64,000 nt of DNA from Streptomyces sp. S.PNR 29 (GTDB taxonomy: Bacteria > Actinomycetota > Actinomycetes > Streptomycetales > Streptomycetaceae): NCBI RefSeq assembly GCF_030386795.1, contig NZ_JANUQM010000002.1:310001-374000 (forward strand). The letters run 5' to 3'. Shown piece after piece: positions 48,878 through 57,680 of this stretch. The stretch's first letter is position 1. Each line of letters opens with the position of its first letter. A program made the translations under genes and the position numbers. The notes below the pieces were generated by a model. That model was given only the letters and a program-made list of their open reading frames with translations. It ran no database searches and was not told where the DNA came from.

Positions 48878-50815
48878 TCATCGGAGCCCACTGATGGTTC
48901 GGCCATCGGGCAGGGTGCCCTTCAGCTCCGCCCGAGCCCCTCGCCGTGCCGGTACGGCCAGCAGGTGGCCCGGCGCGCTCGCCCGCACCCCGCCCGTCGC
49001 GCTGACCGACGACGTCCCGCGGCTGCCGGCGGCCAGCAGGTACCAGCGCCCCGCCTCCGACCTCCACAGCACCCCGGCCAGCACATGCGGGTCACGCTCG
49101 CCGCACGCCGGCGCGTCCTCGGCCTTCGCCACGACCGCGCCGTACCGCACGCCCGGCGTGTGGAACTGCGCCAGCGCGCGGGTGCCGCCGCCGCGCCAGG
49201 TCTCGGCGCGCGTGCACACCCACGACGCCGACCCGCTCGCGTCGGGCAGCGGCTGCTCGGCGTACCGCCAGGCGTTCACCGACCGCACGCCCTGCCCGCG
49301 CACGGCGCTGAGGGAGCAGGCGAACGGCGCCCAGGTGCGCAAGTCCTGCGAGCCGTCCACCTCGCCGGCCGAGCCGGGCCGCCCGGTGGTGAGGCGGGCG
49401 GGGACCAGCTCGCCGAGGTCGGTCATCAGCCGCTTGCCGGAACCGTCGGTCAGCTGCAGCACGTTCCACGACGTGCACGCGCCGGACCGCTGGGCGGGGC
49501 TGGCCAGCGGCGCGGTCACGCCGTCGGTCAGGGGGAGCTCCATCGCGCCGGACCCCGGCTTCAGCAGGTCCCGCTCGGCCACCTTCGTCACCCAGGGCGC
49601 CGTCAGATACCGGACGTTGCCGTCGGCCCGGCCCAGGACCACCGCCGTCGCCTCGGCCCGGCGGGCACCGTCGACCCGAGCGAAGTCGAGGGCCGCGCCT
49701 CCCGTGCCGTCCTTCGGCTCGGCGTACCGGGCGATGCGCAGACCGTCGTGGAGGATCACCACGCGCGCGGCGTCGACGGTCCCGGCGTACAACAGCTGCG
49801 GGGGGCCGGCCGGGCCGCCGGACGGGGTGCCCGGCGTCGCCGAGACCCGCACGGTCTTGCCGGGGCGGGCCCAGACGGCCAGCGCACGGCGCAGCAGCGC
49901 CTTGTCGCCGGTGAGGCCGCCGCGGGCCGGCCACACGGAGAAGTCGGTGCGGGCGGAGGTCTTCCACGCGGCGGGGGAGACCCTGGTCAGCTTGCCCGGA
50001 TCGAGGGCGTCCCGGGCCGCCGGGTTCTGCGCGTACGGCGGGGCGGCGGCGCCGTCGGGGCCCCAGCCGTCCCCGGGCAGGGCGAGCAGCGCCCCGCACA
50101 CCACGACGGCCGCCCCGGCGGCCAGCGCGGCCTTCCCGCGCTGCCTGCGCCGCACCAGGTCGGTGGGCCGGGCCTGCAGCGAGCAGGGGTCGAACTCGGG
50201 GGAGTCGAGCAGTGCGTACCGGGCGGGGACGCCGTCGGCCTCCTTCAGCGCGGCGTCCACGTCGGCGACGCCCGCGGCCGTGAGTACCTCGCGTGCGTCG
50301 CCGTCCTGGAGCTTCTCCAGGCCGCGCAGCACGTAGGCCGCCCGGCCCGCGCCGGACAGGGCGGACAGCTGCTGGTCCAGGGCGAGTTCGTCGGCGCCGC
50401 CGGAACGCGGGAAGAGCCTGAGACCCCACACCTGGGGCAGCAGCGGCGGCAGCTGGGACCGCTTGGGCCACGCCCGGCGCCTGAGCGGCAGGCCGGCCTC
50501 CAGCGCCGCGCGCACCACCCGGAGGCGGACGAAGGCGTAGCCCGCGTCGCCCTCGCGGCCGGTCGACTGGGCCGGGATCACGGTCGACGGCGTCCGGCCC
50601 CGGGGCAGTGCGCGCTGGGTGAGGGAGTGCGCGGTCAGGACACGGCGGTTGCGGCCCAGGCCCGGCGGGAGTACCAGGTAGGCGAGCCGGACCAGCCGTG
50701 GGTAGTGCTCGACGAGCGCGGCCTCGGCCTGCTCGACGTCGACGACCGGGTCGGTGGCGGACGGTGCGGGCTGTGGAGCTGCATCCTGTGACGGTGACTG
50801 CACGTTTGACTGCAC
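48878..50815 (-). CDS. Membrane protein with a degenerate sigma-factor-like cytoplasmic half
   Basis: 645 aa of uncertain role. Residues 30-50, EAALVEHYPRLVRLAYLVLP, resemble ECF sigma region 2. Residues about 147-195, LDQQLSALSGAGRAAYVLR through DAREVLTAAGVADVDAALKEAD, resemble region 4 with a lost DNA-recognition helix. A basic patch VRRRQRGK then leads to one membrane helix (about 228-247) and an outside domain of about 400 residues with scattered Cys (CTSWN, FACSLS, WVCTRAE, PACGERD). I infer a sigma-derived scaffold or signalling protein rather than an active sigma factor. GTG at 50815 and 50803 are both possible starts, in a repeated GTGCAGTC. A TPR-like gene lies 61 bases upstream. Confidence 0.75.
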   Translation of the reverse strand: MQSNVQSPSQDAAPQPAPSATDPVVDVEQAEAALVEHYPRLVRLAYLVLPPGLGRNRRVLTAHSLTQRALPRGRTPSTVIPAQSTGREGDAGYAFVRLRVVRAALEAGLPLRRRAWPKRSQLPPLLPQVWGLRLFPRSGGADELALDQQLSALSGAGRAAYVLRGLEKLQDGDAREVLTAAGVADVDAALKEADGVPARYALLDSPEFDPCSLQARPTDLVRRRQRGKAALAAGAAVVVCGALLALPGDGWGPDGAAAPPYAQNPAARDALDPGKLTRVSPAAWKTSARTDFSVWPARGGLTGDKALLRRALAVWARPGKTVRVSATPGTPSGGPAGPPQLLYAGTVDAARVVILHDGLRIARYAEPKDGTGGAALDFARVDGARRAEATAVVLGRADGNVRYLTAPWVTKVAERDLLKPGSGAMELPLTDGVTAPLASPAQRSGACTSWNVLQLTDGSGKRLMTDLGELVPARLTTGRPGSAGEVDGSQDLRTWAPFACSLSAVRGQGVRSVNAWRYAEQPLPDASGSASWVCTRAETWRGGGTRALAQFHTPGVRYGAVVAKAEDAPACGERDPHVLAGVLWRSEAGRWYLLAAGSRGTSSVSATGGVRASAPGHLLAVPARRGARAELKGTLPDGRTISGLR

Positions 50816-50876
50816 GTTCAGCAGAACGAGCGAATGGGGGGATGGTCACCGACCGTGCGGCGTCACGACTCGGCGC

Positions 50877-51377
50877 TCATCCGTCCGGCGCAACGAGGAG
50901 CCGCGCGTAGTTCGCCATCGACCGCTGGTAGCGCGGCAGATGGCGGGCGAGCGCACCGAGCACCAGCGACAGGCCCTCACGGTCGCGGCCCAGACCGGAC
51001 AGGCAGAGGGCGAGCGTCGCACGGACGGCGTCGTCCAGCTCGTCGGAGGGCGCGTCCAGTTCGGGCGTCAGCAGCTTGACGCCCTCCTCCGGTTGCCCGA
51101 TGTTCCTCAGCGAGCTGGACATCTGGATCTTGGCCCGGCGGGCCTTGTATCCGGTGAGGCCTCGGGCCAGCGCCTCCCGGTACAGCGGGACCGCCCGGTC
51201 CGAGTGGCCGGTCGAGTCCCAGGCGCAGGCCTGCTCGAACGGGCCGAGCGGGCTGTCGTCCGGCAACTCGGCGACGAGCGCGTCGATCACCGCGCGGAAG
51301 TCCGCCGCGTCCTGTTCGCCGTAGCTGTCGAAGGTGGCCCAGGCGGCGGCCACGCGATCTTCCCAGTCCTGGTTCAC
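50877..51377 (-). CDS. TPR-like protein
   Basis: 166 aa, soluble and helical. Blocks such as PFEQACAWDSTGHSDRAVPL followed by ALARGLTGYKARRAKIQMSS and SLRNIGQPEEGVKLLTPELD have the TPR_5-like spacing of small/aromatic residues. Likely a protein-protein adaptor. Start GTG 51377 (VNQDWEDRVAAAW) has AAGGTGA upstream; the longer frame upstream is not convincing. On the same strand as, and 61 bases before, the sigma-like membrane protein gene, so the two may work together. Confidence 0.78.
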   Translation of the reverse strand: MNQDWEDRVAAAWATFDSYGEQDAADFRAVIDALVAELPDDSPLGPFEQACAWDSTGHSDRAVPLYREALARGLTGYKARRAKIQMSSSLRNIGQPEEGVKLLTPELDAPSDELDDAVRATLALCLSGLGRDREGLSLVLGALARHLPRYQRSMANYARLLVAPDG

Positions 51378-51512
51378 CGGGTCACCTTCGCACAGGCGGA
51401 CTGACGGCGGCACCGGTATTTTGAGCGCTCGCTGCTCCGGAGCCGTATCGAAGAGGAGAGCCCCTCGCCGGGGCTCCGTGCGGCATGTCGCCGGAAGGGA
51501 CCGGAGGAACAG

Positions 51513-51944
51513 ATGAGGTTGACCCGACCGATGCTCGCGCTGACCGGCGCGGTGACGGTACTGGCGCTGGCGGGCTGCGGGTCCGGCGGAGACGGCAAGG
51601 CGGCCGTACCGGAGACGGCGACCGGCAGTCTGGAGCACCTGGCCGCCGAGGCCAAGTGCAAGCCGAACATCCAGACCGACGCCGACACCATCCGCCAGGC
51701 CATCTGCAAGAAGGGCAAGGAGAAGTACGTCCTCGCCACCTTCGCCACCGACCGCGGCCAGCGCGAGTGGCTGAACGGGGCCAAGGACTACGGCGGTTAC
51801 TACCTCGTGGGCCGCAAGTGGGTCGCCGTCGGCGAGGAGAAGACGGTCACGGCGCTGCGCGGCACGCTCGGCGGGACCATGGAGGAGGGCTCCGCTCACA
51901 TGAATCCCGGTGGCAGTCACAACAGTGGCGGCCACCACGGTTGA
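51513..51944 (+). CDS. Small putative lipoprotein
   Basis: 143 aa. Signal and lipobox VLALAGC with Cys22 as the anchor. The mature part has one Cys pair (AKCKPNIQ and AICKKGK) and a His/Gly-rich C-terminus (AHMNPGGSHNSGGHHG) that may bind metal. ATG 51513 follows GGAGGAACAG. It is divergent from the TPR gene and faces the DUF1996 gene across a shared terminator. Function not recognised. Confidence 0.8.
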   Translation: MRLTRPMLALTGAVTVLALAGCGSGGDGKAAVPETATGSLEHLAAEAKCKPNIQTDADTIRQAICKKGKEKYVLATFATDRGQREWLNGAKDYGGYYLVGRKWVAVGEEKTVTALRGTLGGTMEEGSAHMNPGGSHNSGGHHG

Positions 51945-51970
51945 CCGCGCGGGTTTCGGGGGGCGAACGA

Positions 51971-52002
51971 AAGCCGGCGGTGGGAGATCCCACCGCCGGC
52001 TT
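51971..52002. terminator. Bidirectional terminator
   Basis: AAGCCGGCGGTGGG (51971-51984) / AGAT / CCCACCGCCGGCTT (51989-52002), a perfect 14-bp stem between convergent genes. Confidence 0.88.
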
Positions 52003-52017
52003 CCTACTGGTTCAGGA

Positions 52018-53568
52018 CTACTGGCAGTCCTGGCCGCTGTTGATGCACTGGACCATCTGGTTCATCACGTTCTCGTCGAAGAAGTTGATGAAGTCGTTGT
52101 GGTCGGTGATCGGCTTGTGCAGCTGGTCCGGGAAGGAGTCGACCGCGAAGGCGTTCTGGACCTGCCCGTTCTGGATCTGCGGGGCCTGGATGTCGTAGAC
52201 CAGGCGGACCTGCAGCTGGGGGATCGCCTTGAAACCGTTCGCGCAGCTGCCGTCCTCCTGGACGAAGTCCACGTGGGTACGGTGGTTGGCGCTGTCGGTG
52301 TTCTGGCCGTCCCAGCAGCTCTGGAAGAAGGACGTGCGCACCACGGAGCTGCCCTCGGGGCAGATCGGGTACTTGTCCGTCAGCTGCCGGTCCTCGAAGC
52401 CGGTGCAGCTCCAGTTGGTGTTGGCGTTCCCGAGGCCGTTGACGAAGGACTTGGCGTCACCGGTGATGATGCGCAGGGCCTTCGGCATCGCGACGACATC
52501 GCTCGTCTTGTTGCCGACGAACTTCAGCTGGGCCTCGCTGGGCTCGACGATCTTGCCGACGTTGCCGTCCTGACCGCCACCGGGCTGGTTCGCGTCGATG
52601 TCCTGCGAACCGTCCTGGATACGGAGCACCGGCCAGAAGTACGTCGACTTGTCGCCCTGGTTCTGGCAGGTGGTGTCGCCGTTCGCCAGGTCCTCGTCGC
52701 TCGCGAACGCGTTGTTGGCCTGGTTGCCGACGTAGTCGTGCTGGTGCTGCGCACCGTTGCTGACGCCGGGGGCGACGATCACGTTGTCCGAGTTGCGGTT
52801 CTCGTTCTCGTTGGTGCCGCAGCTCGTGGTGAAGGTGCCCGTCGAACCGCTGTCCCCGTTCGCGGGGAGGCCGTTTCCGTTCACTCCCTTCGGGCCGCCG
52901 TTCGGCTGGACCTGGGTGATGTCCTGGAAGTCGGCCGCCACCGGGCCGTTGCCGGCCTGGCCGCCGTTGCCCTGGTCCTGACCCTGGTCCTGGCCCTGGT
53001 CCTGACCGTCTCCCTGGTTCTGGTCCTGACCGTCGTTGTTCTGGCCCTGGTCCTGACCGTCTCCCTGGTTCTGGTCCTGGCCCTCACCGGCGTTGGTGTC
53101 GGCCGGGACGCCCTCACACCCGGCGAGCTGGTCGATTCCCTGCGGGGCCTTGCCGCCGGCACGGTTGATGTTGATACCGATCCGGTCGATGGTGGCCGTC
53201 CGCTTGGACTTCAGCGGGGCGAGGATGGCGTTGTCGACATAACCGGGGTCCGCTGCCTGATCCCGGCGCGTGTCCGCGAGACGCTTGTAGGCCTCGGTGA
53301 CCTGCTGGTCGAGCTTCGCCAACTCCTGGTCGACGCCCGACCGAGCACCGTCCGGCACATCGGTGAGCTGCTGGCCGACGTCAGGGCAGTCGATCGTCGC
53401 GATCTGCGCACCGGCGGCCTTGGTCTGGCTCTGCGCCGAGTTCTCCTCGTGTGCCGATGCGTAGAAGTTCGCCCAGATAAGCCCGCCCCCACCGAGCGCT
53501 AGGGCCGCCGATGCGGCTATGGCCTTGGTGGCCAGCGGCGTACGGCGTTTTCTTGTGTTGCGTCCCAT
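52018..53568 (-). CDS. Secreted DUF1996-domain protein with a Gln/Asp/Gly-rich linker
   Basis: 516 aa. Signal or anchor at residues 12-35 ([15 protein letters not shown]). An N-terminal helical region with Cys61 and Cys151 is followed by a low-complexity linker (about 163-200) of GQDQ/NQGD units. The C-terminal DUF1996 domain is marked by [10 protein letters not shown], a variant [27 protein letters not shown] and [13 protein letters not shown]. The His-rich motifs suggest metal or carbohydrate binding, but the function is unknown. Similar domains occur in secreted fungal and bacterial proteins linked to biomass growth (family knowledge). ATG 53568 follows AGAGGAG. Confidence 0.9.
   Translation of the reverse strand: MGRNTRKRRTPLATKAIAASAALALGGGGLIWANFYASAHEENSAQSQTKAAGAQIATIDCPDVGQQLTDVPDGARSGVDQELAKLDQQVTEAYKRLADTRRDQAADPGYVDNAILAPLKSKRTATIDRIGININRAGGKAPQGIDQLAGCEGVPADTNAGEGQDQNQGDGQDQGQNNDGQDQNQGDGQDQGQDQGQDQGNGGQAGNGPVAADFQDITQVQPNGGPKGVNGNGLPANGDSGSTGTFTTSCGTNENENRNSDNVIVAPGVSNGAQHQHDYVGNQANNAFASDEDLANGDTTCQNQGDKSTYFWPVLRIQDGSQDIDANQPGGGQDGNVGKIVEPSEAQLKFVGNKTSDVVAMPKALRIITGDAKSFVNGLGNANTNWSCTGFEDRQLTDKYPICPEGSSVVRTSFFQSCWDGQNTDSANHRTHVDFVQEDGSCANGFKAIPQLQVRLVYDIQAPQIQNGQVQNAFAVDSFPDQLHKPITDHNDFINFFDENVMNQMVQCINSGQDCQ
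52969..53082 (-). repeat. Internal repeat encoding the GQDQ/NQGD linker
   Basis: About 114 bases of irregular repeats with the core GGTCAGGACCAG, encoding residues about 163-200 of the DUF1996 protein. Prone to slippage, so its length may vary between strains. Confidence 0.75.
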
Positions 53569-53770
53569 GGAACTCCTCTGACTTCCTTTTTCGGGGCATC
53601 GAGGCGCCCGTCAGGAGTGAAGCGGCTCCCTTCCATACGGACGGTGTCCCACGGGTGTTCAGACGTCTCGGAAATTGATGAGAATCCAGTGCGGCACGTG
53701 CGCTCTCAACAGCCCCTGGAGTACCGGGAGTTGTTGATCGTCCACGGGGGGTGAACGAGAGGGTCCGTTA

Positions 53771-54424
53771 TCACCGGCCGCGGTCGAGATACGCGAGAAC
53801 CGCCAGCACGCGGCGGTTGTCGTCGTCCGAGACCTCCAGTCCCAGTTTGGCGAATATGTTCGCCGTGTGCTTGGCGATCGCCCGTTCCGTGACGACCAGT
53901 TTGGCGGCGATCGCCGCGTTGGACCGTCCCTGCGCCATCAGTTCCAGCACCTCCAGCTCCCGTGGCGTCAGCCGGCCCAGCGGCCGGTCACCGCCCGCGC
54001 GCCGGCTGAGCAACTGCTGGATGACCTGCGGGTCCATCGCCGTGCCGCCCGCCGCCACGCGCCGTACGGCGTCCACGAACTGCTCCGCGTCGAACACCCG
54101 GTCCTTCAGCAGGTATCCCACCCCGCCGCTGCCGTCGGCCAGCAGCTCCCGCGCGTACAGCTGCTCCACGTGCTGGGAGAGCACCAGCACCGGCAGCCCG
54201 GGCCGCTCGCGGCGGGCTTGGAGCGCGCACTGCAGACCCTCGTCGGTGTGCGTGGGCGGTAAGCGGACGTCCACCACCGCCACGTCGGGTCGCTCCTCGG
54301 ACAGGGCCCTGGTCAGCTCGGGGCCGGACTCGACGGCCGCGGCGATCTCGAAGTCGTGGGCCTGGAGGAGCCGGACGAGTCCGTCGCGCAGCAGGAACAG
54401 GTCTTCGGCTAGGACAACGCGCAA
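53771..54424 (-). CDS. LuxR/NarL-type response regulator
   Basis: 217 aa. Receiver domain with acidic pair AEDLFLLRDGLVRLL, phosphoacceptor Asp in VAVVDVRLPPTHTDEG and conserved Lys in GYLLKDRVFD. Linker, then LuxR HTH (about 150-210): LTPRELEVLELMAQGRSNAAIAAKL. The only in-frame start near the receiver is TTG at 54424 with GGAGA five bases upstream; it overlaps the sensor kinase 3' end by 16 bases, so translation is coupled. Partner of the kinase at 54409-55674. Confidence 0.88.
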   Translation of the reverse strand: MRVVLAEDLFLLRDGLVRLLQAHDFEIAAAVESGPELTRALSEERPDVAVVDVRLPPTHTDEGLQCALQARRERPGLPVLVLSQHVEQLYARELLADGSGGVGYLLKDRVFDAEQFVDAVRRVAAGGTAMDPQVIQQLLSRRAGGDRPLGRLTPRELEVLELMAQGRSNAAIAAKLVVTERAIAKHTANIFAKLGLEVSDDDNRRVLAVLAYLDRGR

Positions 54425-55674
54425 GGGATCTCCATGGTGACCATGGTGGGACCGCCTGCGGGACTGCCGACGGCCAGGACGCCGTCGAATGTACCCAGTC
54501 GCCGCTCGACCCCGGCCAGCCCCGAACCGGCCCCCACCACCGCGCCGCCCCCGCCGTTGTCCGTGACGGACACCCGCAGATGGCCGTCGGTGTGGTGCAG
54601 GTCGACCCAGATGCGGTCGGCGCCCGAGTGCTTCACGGCGTTGGTGAGGATCTCGCTGACGGCGAAGTACACGGCCGACTCGACCGGCGCCTCCGCCCGG
54701 CCCGGCAGATCCACGCTCACCTCGGTGGCGACCGGCATCCGGAGCGCCAACGCCCGTACGGCGTCGCCCAGTCCGCGCTCGGCGAGCACCGGGGGGTGGA
54801 TGCCGCGTACCAGGTCCCGCAGTTCGGCGAGCGCGTCGGCGGAGGCCTTCCGGGTCTGCGCGAGCAGTTCCCTGGCCTTGCCCGGGTCCTTGTCGAGCAG
54901 CACCTCGACGGTCCCCAGGTCCATGCCCATCGCGACCAGCCGGGCCTGCGCCCCGTCGTGCAGGTCCCGCTCGATGCGCCGCAGTTCGGCGGCGGAGGTG
55001 TCGACGGCGTCGCGGCGGGTCTCGGTCAGGACGCGGACCCGCTCGGACAGCTGGGCCTGGTCGGAGGCGAGGACGGCCCGGGTGAGCCGGAAGTGGACGT
55101 CCAGCAGGCGCGGGGTGAGGAAGTGCGCCAAGAACAGGAGGACGAGGCCCAGGGCCCCCGCAGCGAGCGCGGACGTCTGCTCGGTGACCGGCACGAAGCC
55201 GTACCAGTACCCGTCGGGCAGGACCCGCCACAGCCCGGCCGCGATCGCCAACCCCTCCAGCGGATAGAAGAGCAGCACGGCCGGGAGCAGGGCGGTGATG
55301 AACCCCGCGGTCATGTCGACCGGCAGCCACCGCAGATCCCGCCAGGTCGCCGGATCGCGCAGCAGCGCGAACGTGCGCGACCACGGGGTGGCGTTCTCCG
55401 GCAGCGGCCGGTACGCCGGTGGTATCCGCACCCCGCCCCACTGCGCGGCGAGCACCCGCCGCCCGTTCGCGAACGCCCGTACCCCCGTCAGCACGTACGG
55501 CGTGGTGAGGAGCCCCACCCCGATCGGGATGAGCGCGAGGGAGACGAGGGACAGGCATAAGCACAGCACCGCCCCCGGCAGGGACACGAGCGCCAGCGCC
55601 AGCCCCCGCACCGCGGCGAGCGCGAGGCCCCGCCCTTTCGTACGCCCGTTGCCGTTCTTCGTGTCCGTGGTCAT
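54409..55674 (-). CDS. NarL-family sensor histidine kinase
   Basis: 421 aa. Several N-terminal hydrophobic segments (about residues 20-70 and 125-195) form a membrane sensor domain of the type seen in small streptomycete kinases. HisKA_3 domain with phosphorylated His in RRIERDLHDGAQARLVAMGM, then HATPase_c with SEILTNAVKHSGA (N box) and DNGGGGAVVGAGSGLAGV (G boxes). ATG 55674 gives MTTDTKNG; upstream frame has no family character. Couples to the TTG-started regulator. Stimulus unknown. Confidence 0.9.
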   Translation of the reverse strand: MTTDTKNGNGRTKGRGLALAAVRGLALALVSLPGAVLCLCLSLVSLALIPIGVGLLTTPYVLTGVRAFANGRRVLAAQWGGVRIPPAYRPLPENATPWSRTFALLRDPATWRDLRWLPVDMTAGFITALLPAVLLFYPLEGLAIAAGLWRVLPDGYWYGFVPVTEQTSALAAGALGLVLLFLAHFLTPRLLDVHFRLTRAVLASDQAQLSERVRVLTETRRDAVDTSAAELRRIERDLHDGAQARLVAMGMDLGTVEVLLDKDPGKARELLAQTRKASADALAELRDLVRGIHPPVLAERGLGDAVRALALRMPVATEVSVDLPGRAEAPVESAVYFAVSEILTNAVKHSGADRIWVDLHHTDGHLRVSVTDNGGGGAVVGAGSGLAGVERRLGTFDGVLAVGSPAGGPTMVTMEIPCALS

Positions 55675-55726
55675 GGCGACAGTCTCGTGCAGGGCCGGTC
55701 GGCGGTCACGGGGCCGGGACCCCCGG

Positions 55727-56743
55727 TCAGGGGGTGGTGCCAGGTACACCCCGCAGGGCGAGCACCTTCGCCTCCACCTCCGGATCCAGGCCCTTGCGGG
55801 TGCGGTCCGTCCGCTGGGGCGCGACGCCGCCGATGCTCCGCAGCCAGCTCCAGGTGTCGGCCACGGTCTCCTCGACGGGCCGGCAGCTCAGGCCGGTCGC
55901 GAGCGCCCGGGAGACGTCGGCGCTGTGCACGGCGTCGTGCAGATCGCTGCCCGGCGGCACCCACACCGGCAGCTGGACCCACGGGGCGATGCCCGCGCCC
56001 AGGATCACCTCGGGCTCGGTCCAGCAGAGCTCGGCGGCACCGCCCGTGACACGTACACAGGCGTCGAGGAGCGACCCCATCGTGGCGTGCCCCTGCGGAC
56101 CGATCAGGTGGTACGGCCCGCTCAGCTTCCGCTCCACCGCCCCGAGGATCCACTCGGCCAGGTCGCGGACGTCGACGTACTGCAGGGGGAGGTCCCGCGG
56201 CCCGGGCGCCAGGACCGGGCCGCCGCGGGCCATCCGGGTCAGCCACCACGGCAGGCGGCCGACGTTCTCGTACGGGCCGAGGATCAGCCCGGCCCGTACG
56301 AGGACCGAGTGGTCCGCGCCGAAGGCGTCGACGGCGGCCAGTTCACCGCCCCGCTTGTCCCGCTCGTAGTCGGTGTGTCCGGCGTCGGCCGAGGCGCCCT
56401 CCACCAGGGGTGCGTCCTCGGTGTACCCGGCGGGCGGGGTGTCCGCGTACACCGAGCAGCTCGACACGTACACGTACCGTCCGGCGCGGCCCCGCAGCAG
56501 CCGCGCCGTGTCCCGTACCGCGCGGGGCGCCGCCGACCAGGTGTCGACGACGGCGTCCCACTCGCCCTCGGCCAGGGCGGCGAGCCCGCCGGGCGCGGTG
56601 CGGTCGCCGCGCAGCGCGCGCACACCGGGCGGCGGGTCGTGCCGGCCCCGGTGGAAGACGGTCACGTCCCAGCCGCGCCCGAGGGCCGCCTCCGTGACGG
56701 CCCGTCCCACGAACTCCGTACCACCCAGCAGCAGAAGCCTCAT
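55727..56743 (-). CDS. NAD-dependent epimerase/dehydratase-like reductase
   Basis: 338 aa extended SDR. N-terminal GGTEFVGRAVTEAAL is the Rossmann dinucleotide site, and the catalytic triad region is YVSSCSVYAD ... YERDKRGGE. No sugar-nucleotide genes are nearby, so the substrate is unknown. ATG 56743 is the first Met. Downstream of glnRII on the same strand with a 60-base gap. Confidence 0.85.
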   Translation of the reverse strand: MRLLLLGGTEFVGRAVTEAALGRGWDVTVFHRGRHDPPPGVRALRGDRTAPGGLAALAEGEWDAVVDTWSAAPRAVRDTARLLRGRAGRYVYVSSCSVYADTPPAGYTEDAPLVEGASADAGHTDYERDKRGGELAAVDAFGADHSVLVRAGLILGPYENVGRLPWWLTRMARGGPVLAPGPRDLPLQYVDVRDLAEWILGAVERKLSGPYHLIGPQGHATMGSLLDACVRVTGGAAELCWTEPEVILGAGIAPWVQLPVWVPPGSDLHDAVHSADVSRALATGLSCRPVEETVADTWSWLRSIGGVAPQRTDRTRKGLDPEVEAKVLALRGVPGTTP

Positions 56744-56803
56744 GCGGCTGACTGTGCCCGGTGCGGCCGCGGGACGGAACGCGAATCTGCCCTCGGCAGA
56801 GGG

Positions 56804-57343
56804 TCAGCGCCCGGTCGGCGGAGCGTACTTGTAGCCGACGCGCCGGACCGTCCGGATCGCGTCCCGGTGCTCGGCGCCCAGCTTGCGGCGCAGACGGGCG
56901 ATGTGGACGTCGACGGTGCGGCCGTCGCCCACGTGGCCGTACCCCCACACCGTGGAGACCAGCTGGTCGCGGGTGTGCACCCGGTGCGGGTGCGCGACGA
57001 GGTGGGCGAGCAGCTCGAACTCCAGGTAGGTGAGGTCGAGTGCGCGCCCGTCCACCTCGGCCGTGCGCCGCACGGTGTCGACGCGGACGAGGGGACCGCC
57101 CTCGGCGTCACCGGTCGGAACCGCGCCCGGTGCGTGCCGGTCGGCCGGGACGAGCACCAGGTAGCCGATCATCGGCGGCTGCCCCGGCAGGGTGGGCAGC
57201 GTGTGCTGCGGCGCGGGCAGCCAGGTGGCGCCCGGCGGCAGGAACTCCGGGACGTCGATCATCTCGTCGGGGTCGACGGCGCGCAGCCGCTGCCGGGCGG
57301 GGGAGGGGGCGGAGACGGAGGACAGAGGACCAGGGGTCGCCAT
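56804..57343 (-). CDS. glnRII: GlnRII-like orphan OmpR-type DNA-binding protein
   Basis: 179 aa. The C-terminal half (about residues 85-175) is a winged-helix OmpR domain: DLTYLEFELLAHLVAHPHRV, REQLVSTVWGYGH-like (TRDQLVSTVWGYGHVGDGRT), and DVHIARLRRKLGAEHRDAIRTVRRVGYKY. The N-terminal half is Pro/Ala-rich and has no receiver domain or phosphoacceptor Asp. Position next to glnII matches glnRII of S. coelicolor, reported to bind nitrogen-gene promoters like GlnR. The name rests on context and the wing sequence; it is not proven here. No clear ribosome-binding site upstream of ATG 57343. Confidence 0.75.
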   Translation of the reverse strand: MATPGPLSSVSAPSPARQRLRAVDPDEMIDVPEFLPPGATWLPAPQHTLPTLPGQPPMIGYLVLVPADRHAPGAVPTGDAEGGPLVRVDTVRRTAEVDGRALDLTYLEFELLAHLVAHPHRVHTRDQLVSTVWGYGHVGDGRTVDVHIARLRRKLGAEHRDAIRTVRRVGYKYAPPTGR

Positions 57344-57680
57344 GAGAGGTCAGCTCTTTCGCGCGAGAGGTTCGTCGGAAGGGACGTACGCCGTTGCGCG
57401 CTGGCCGAAGGCCGGGTGGATGTACGGCTTCAGAGGGCCGGCGCGTTCGTCGCGCGGCAACACACCCGGTCGAAGTCGTGGTGCTGACGGGAAGGCCAGA
57501 AGGGCTCGAGGTCATGGCGACCCGTCGCGGAGTACTTCTGGAAGCCGGCCATGGGCCCATTGAAGCAGACACCCACCGCCGGCAGCAGCCCTTCTCTCAC
57601 TGTGTGGACGTCTCTTCACGCGGCAACGCCGAGGGGCGCCCACCGCACGGTGGGCGCCCCTCGGCGTGAGCGGGGGTGGA
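57344..57680. other. Region between glnII and glnRII
   Basis: 337 bases with no convincing gene. It holds the glnII terminator (57627-57666) and, presumably, the glnRII promoter nearer 57350-57500. No named operator recognised. Confidence 0.5.
57627..57666 (-). terminator. Terminator of glnII
   Basis: A perfect 18-bp stem, CGCCGAGGGGCGCCCACC (57627-57644) and its complement (57649-57666), loop GCAC. It is the strongest hairpin in the window and isolates glnII from glnRII. Confidence 0.92.

Noticed and set aside
52969..53082. CRISPR-like repetition
   Set aside because: The repeats are inside a coding frame, are irregular and have no unique spacers.
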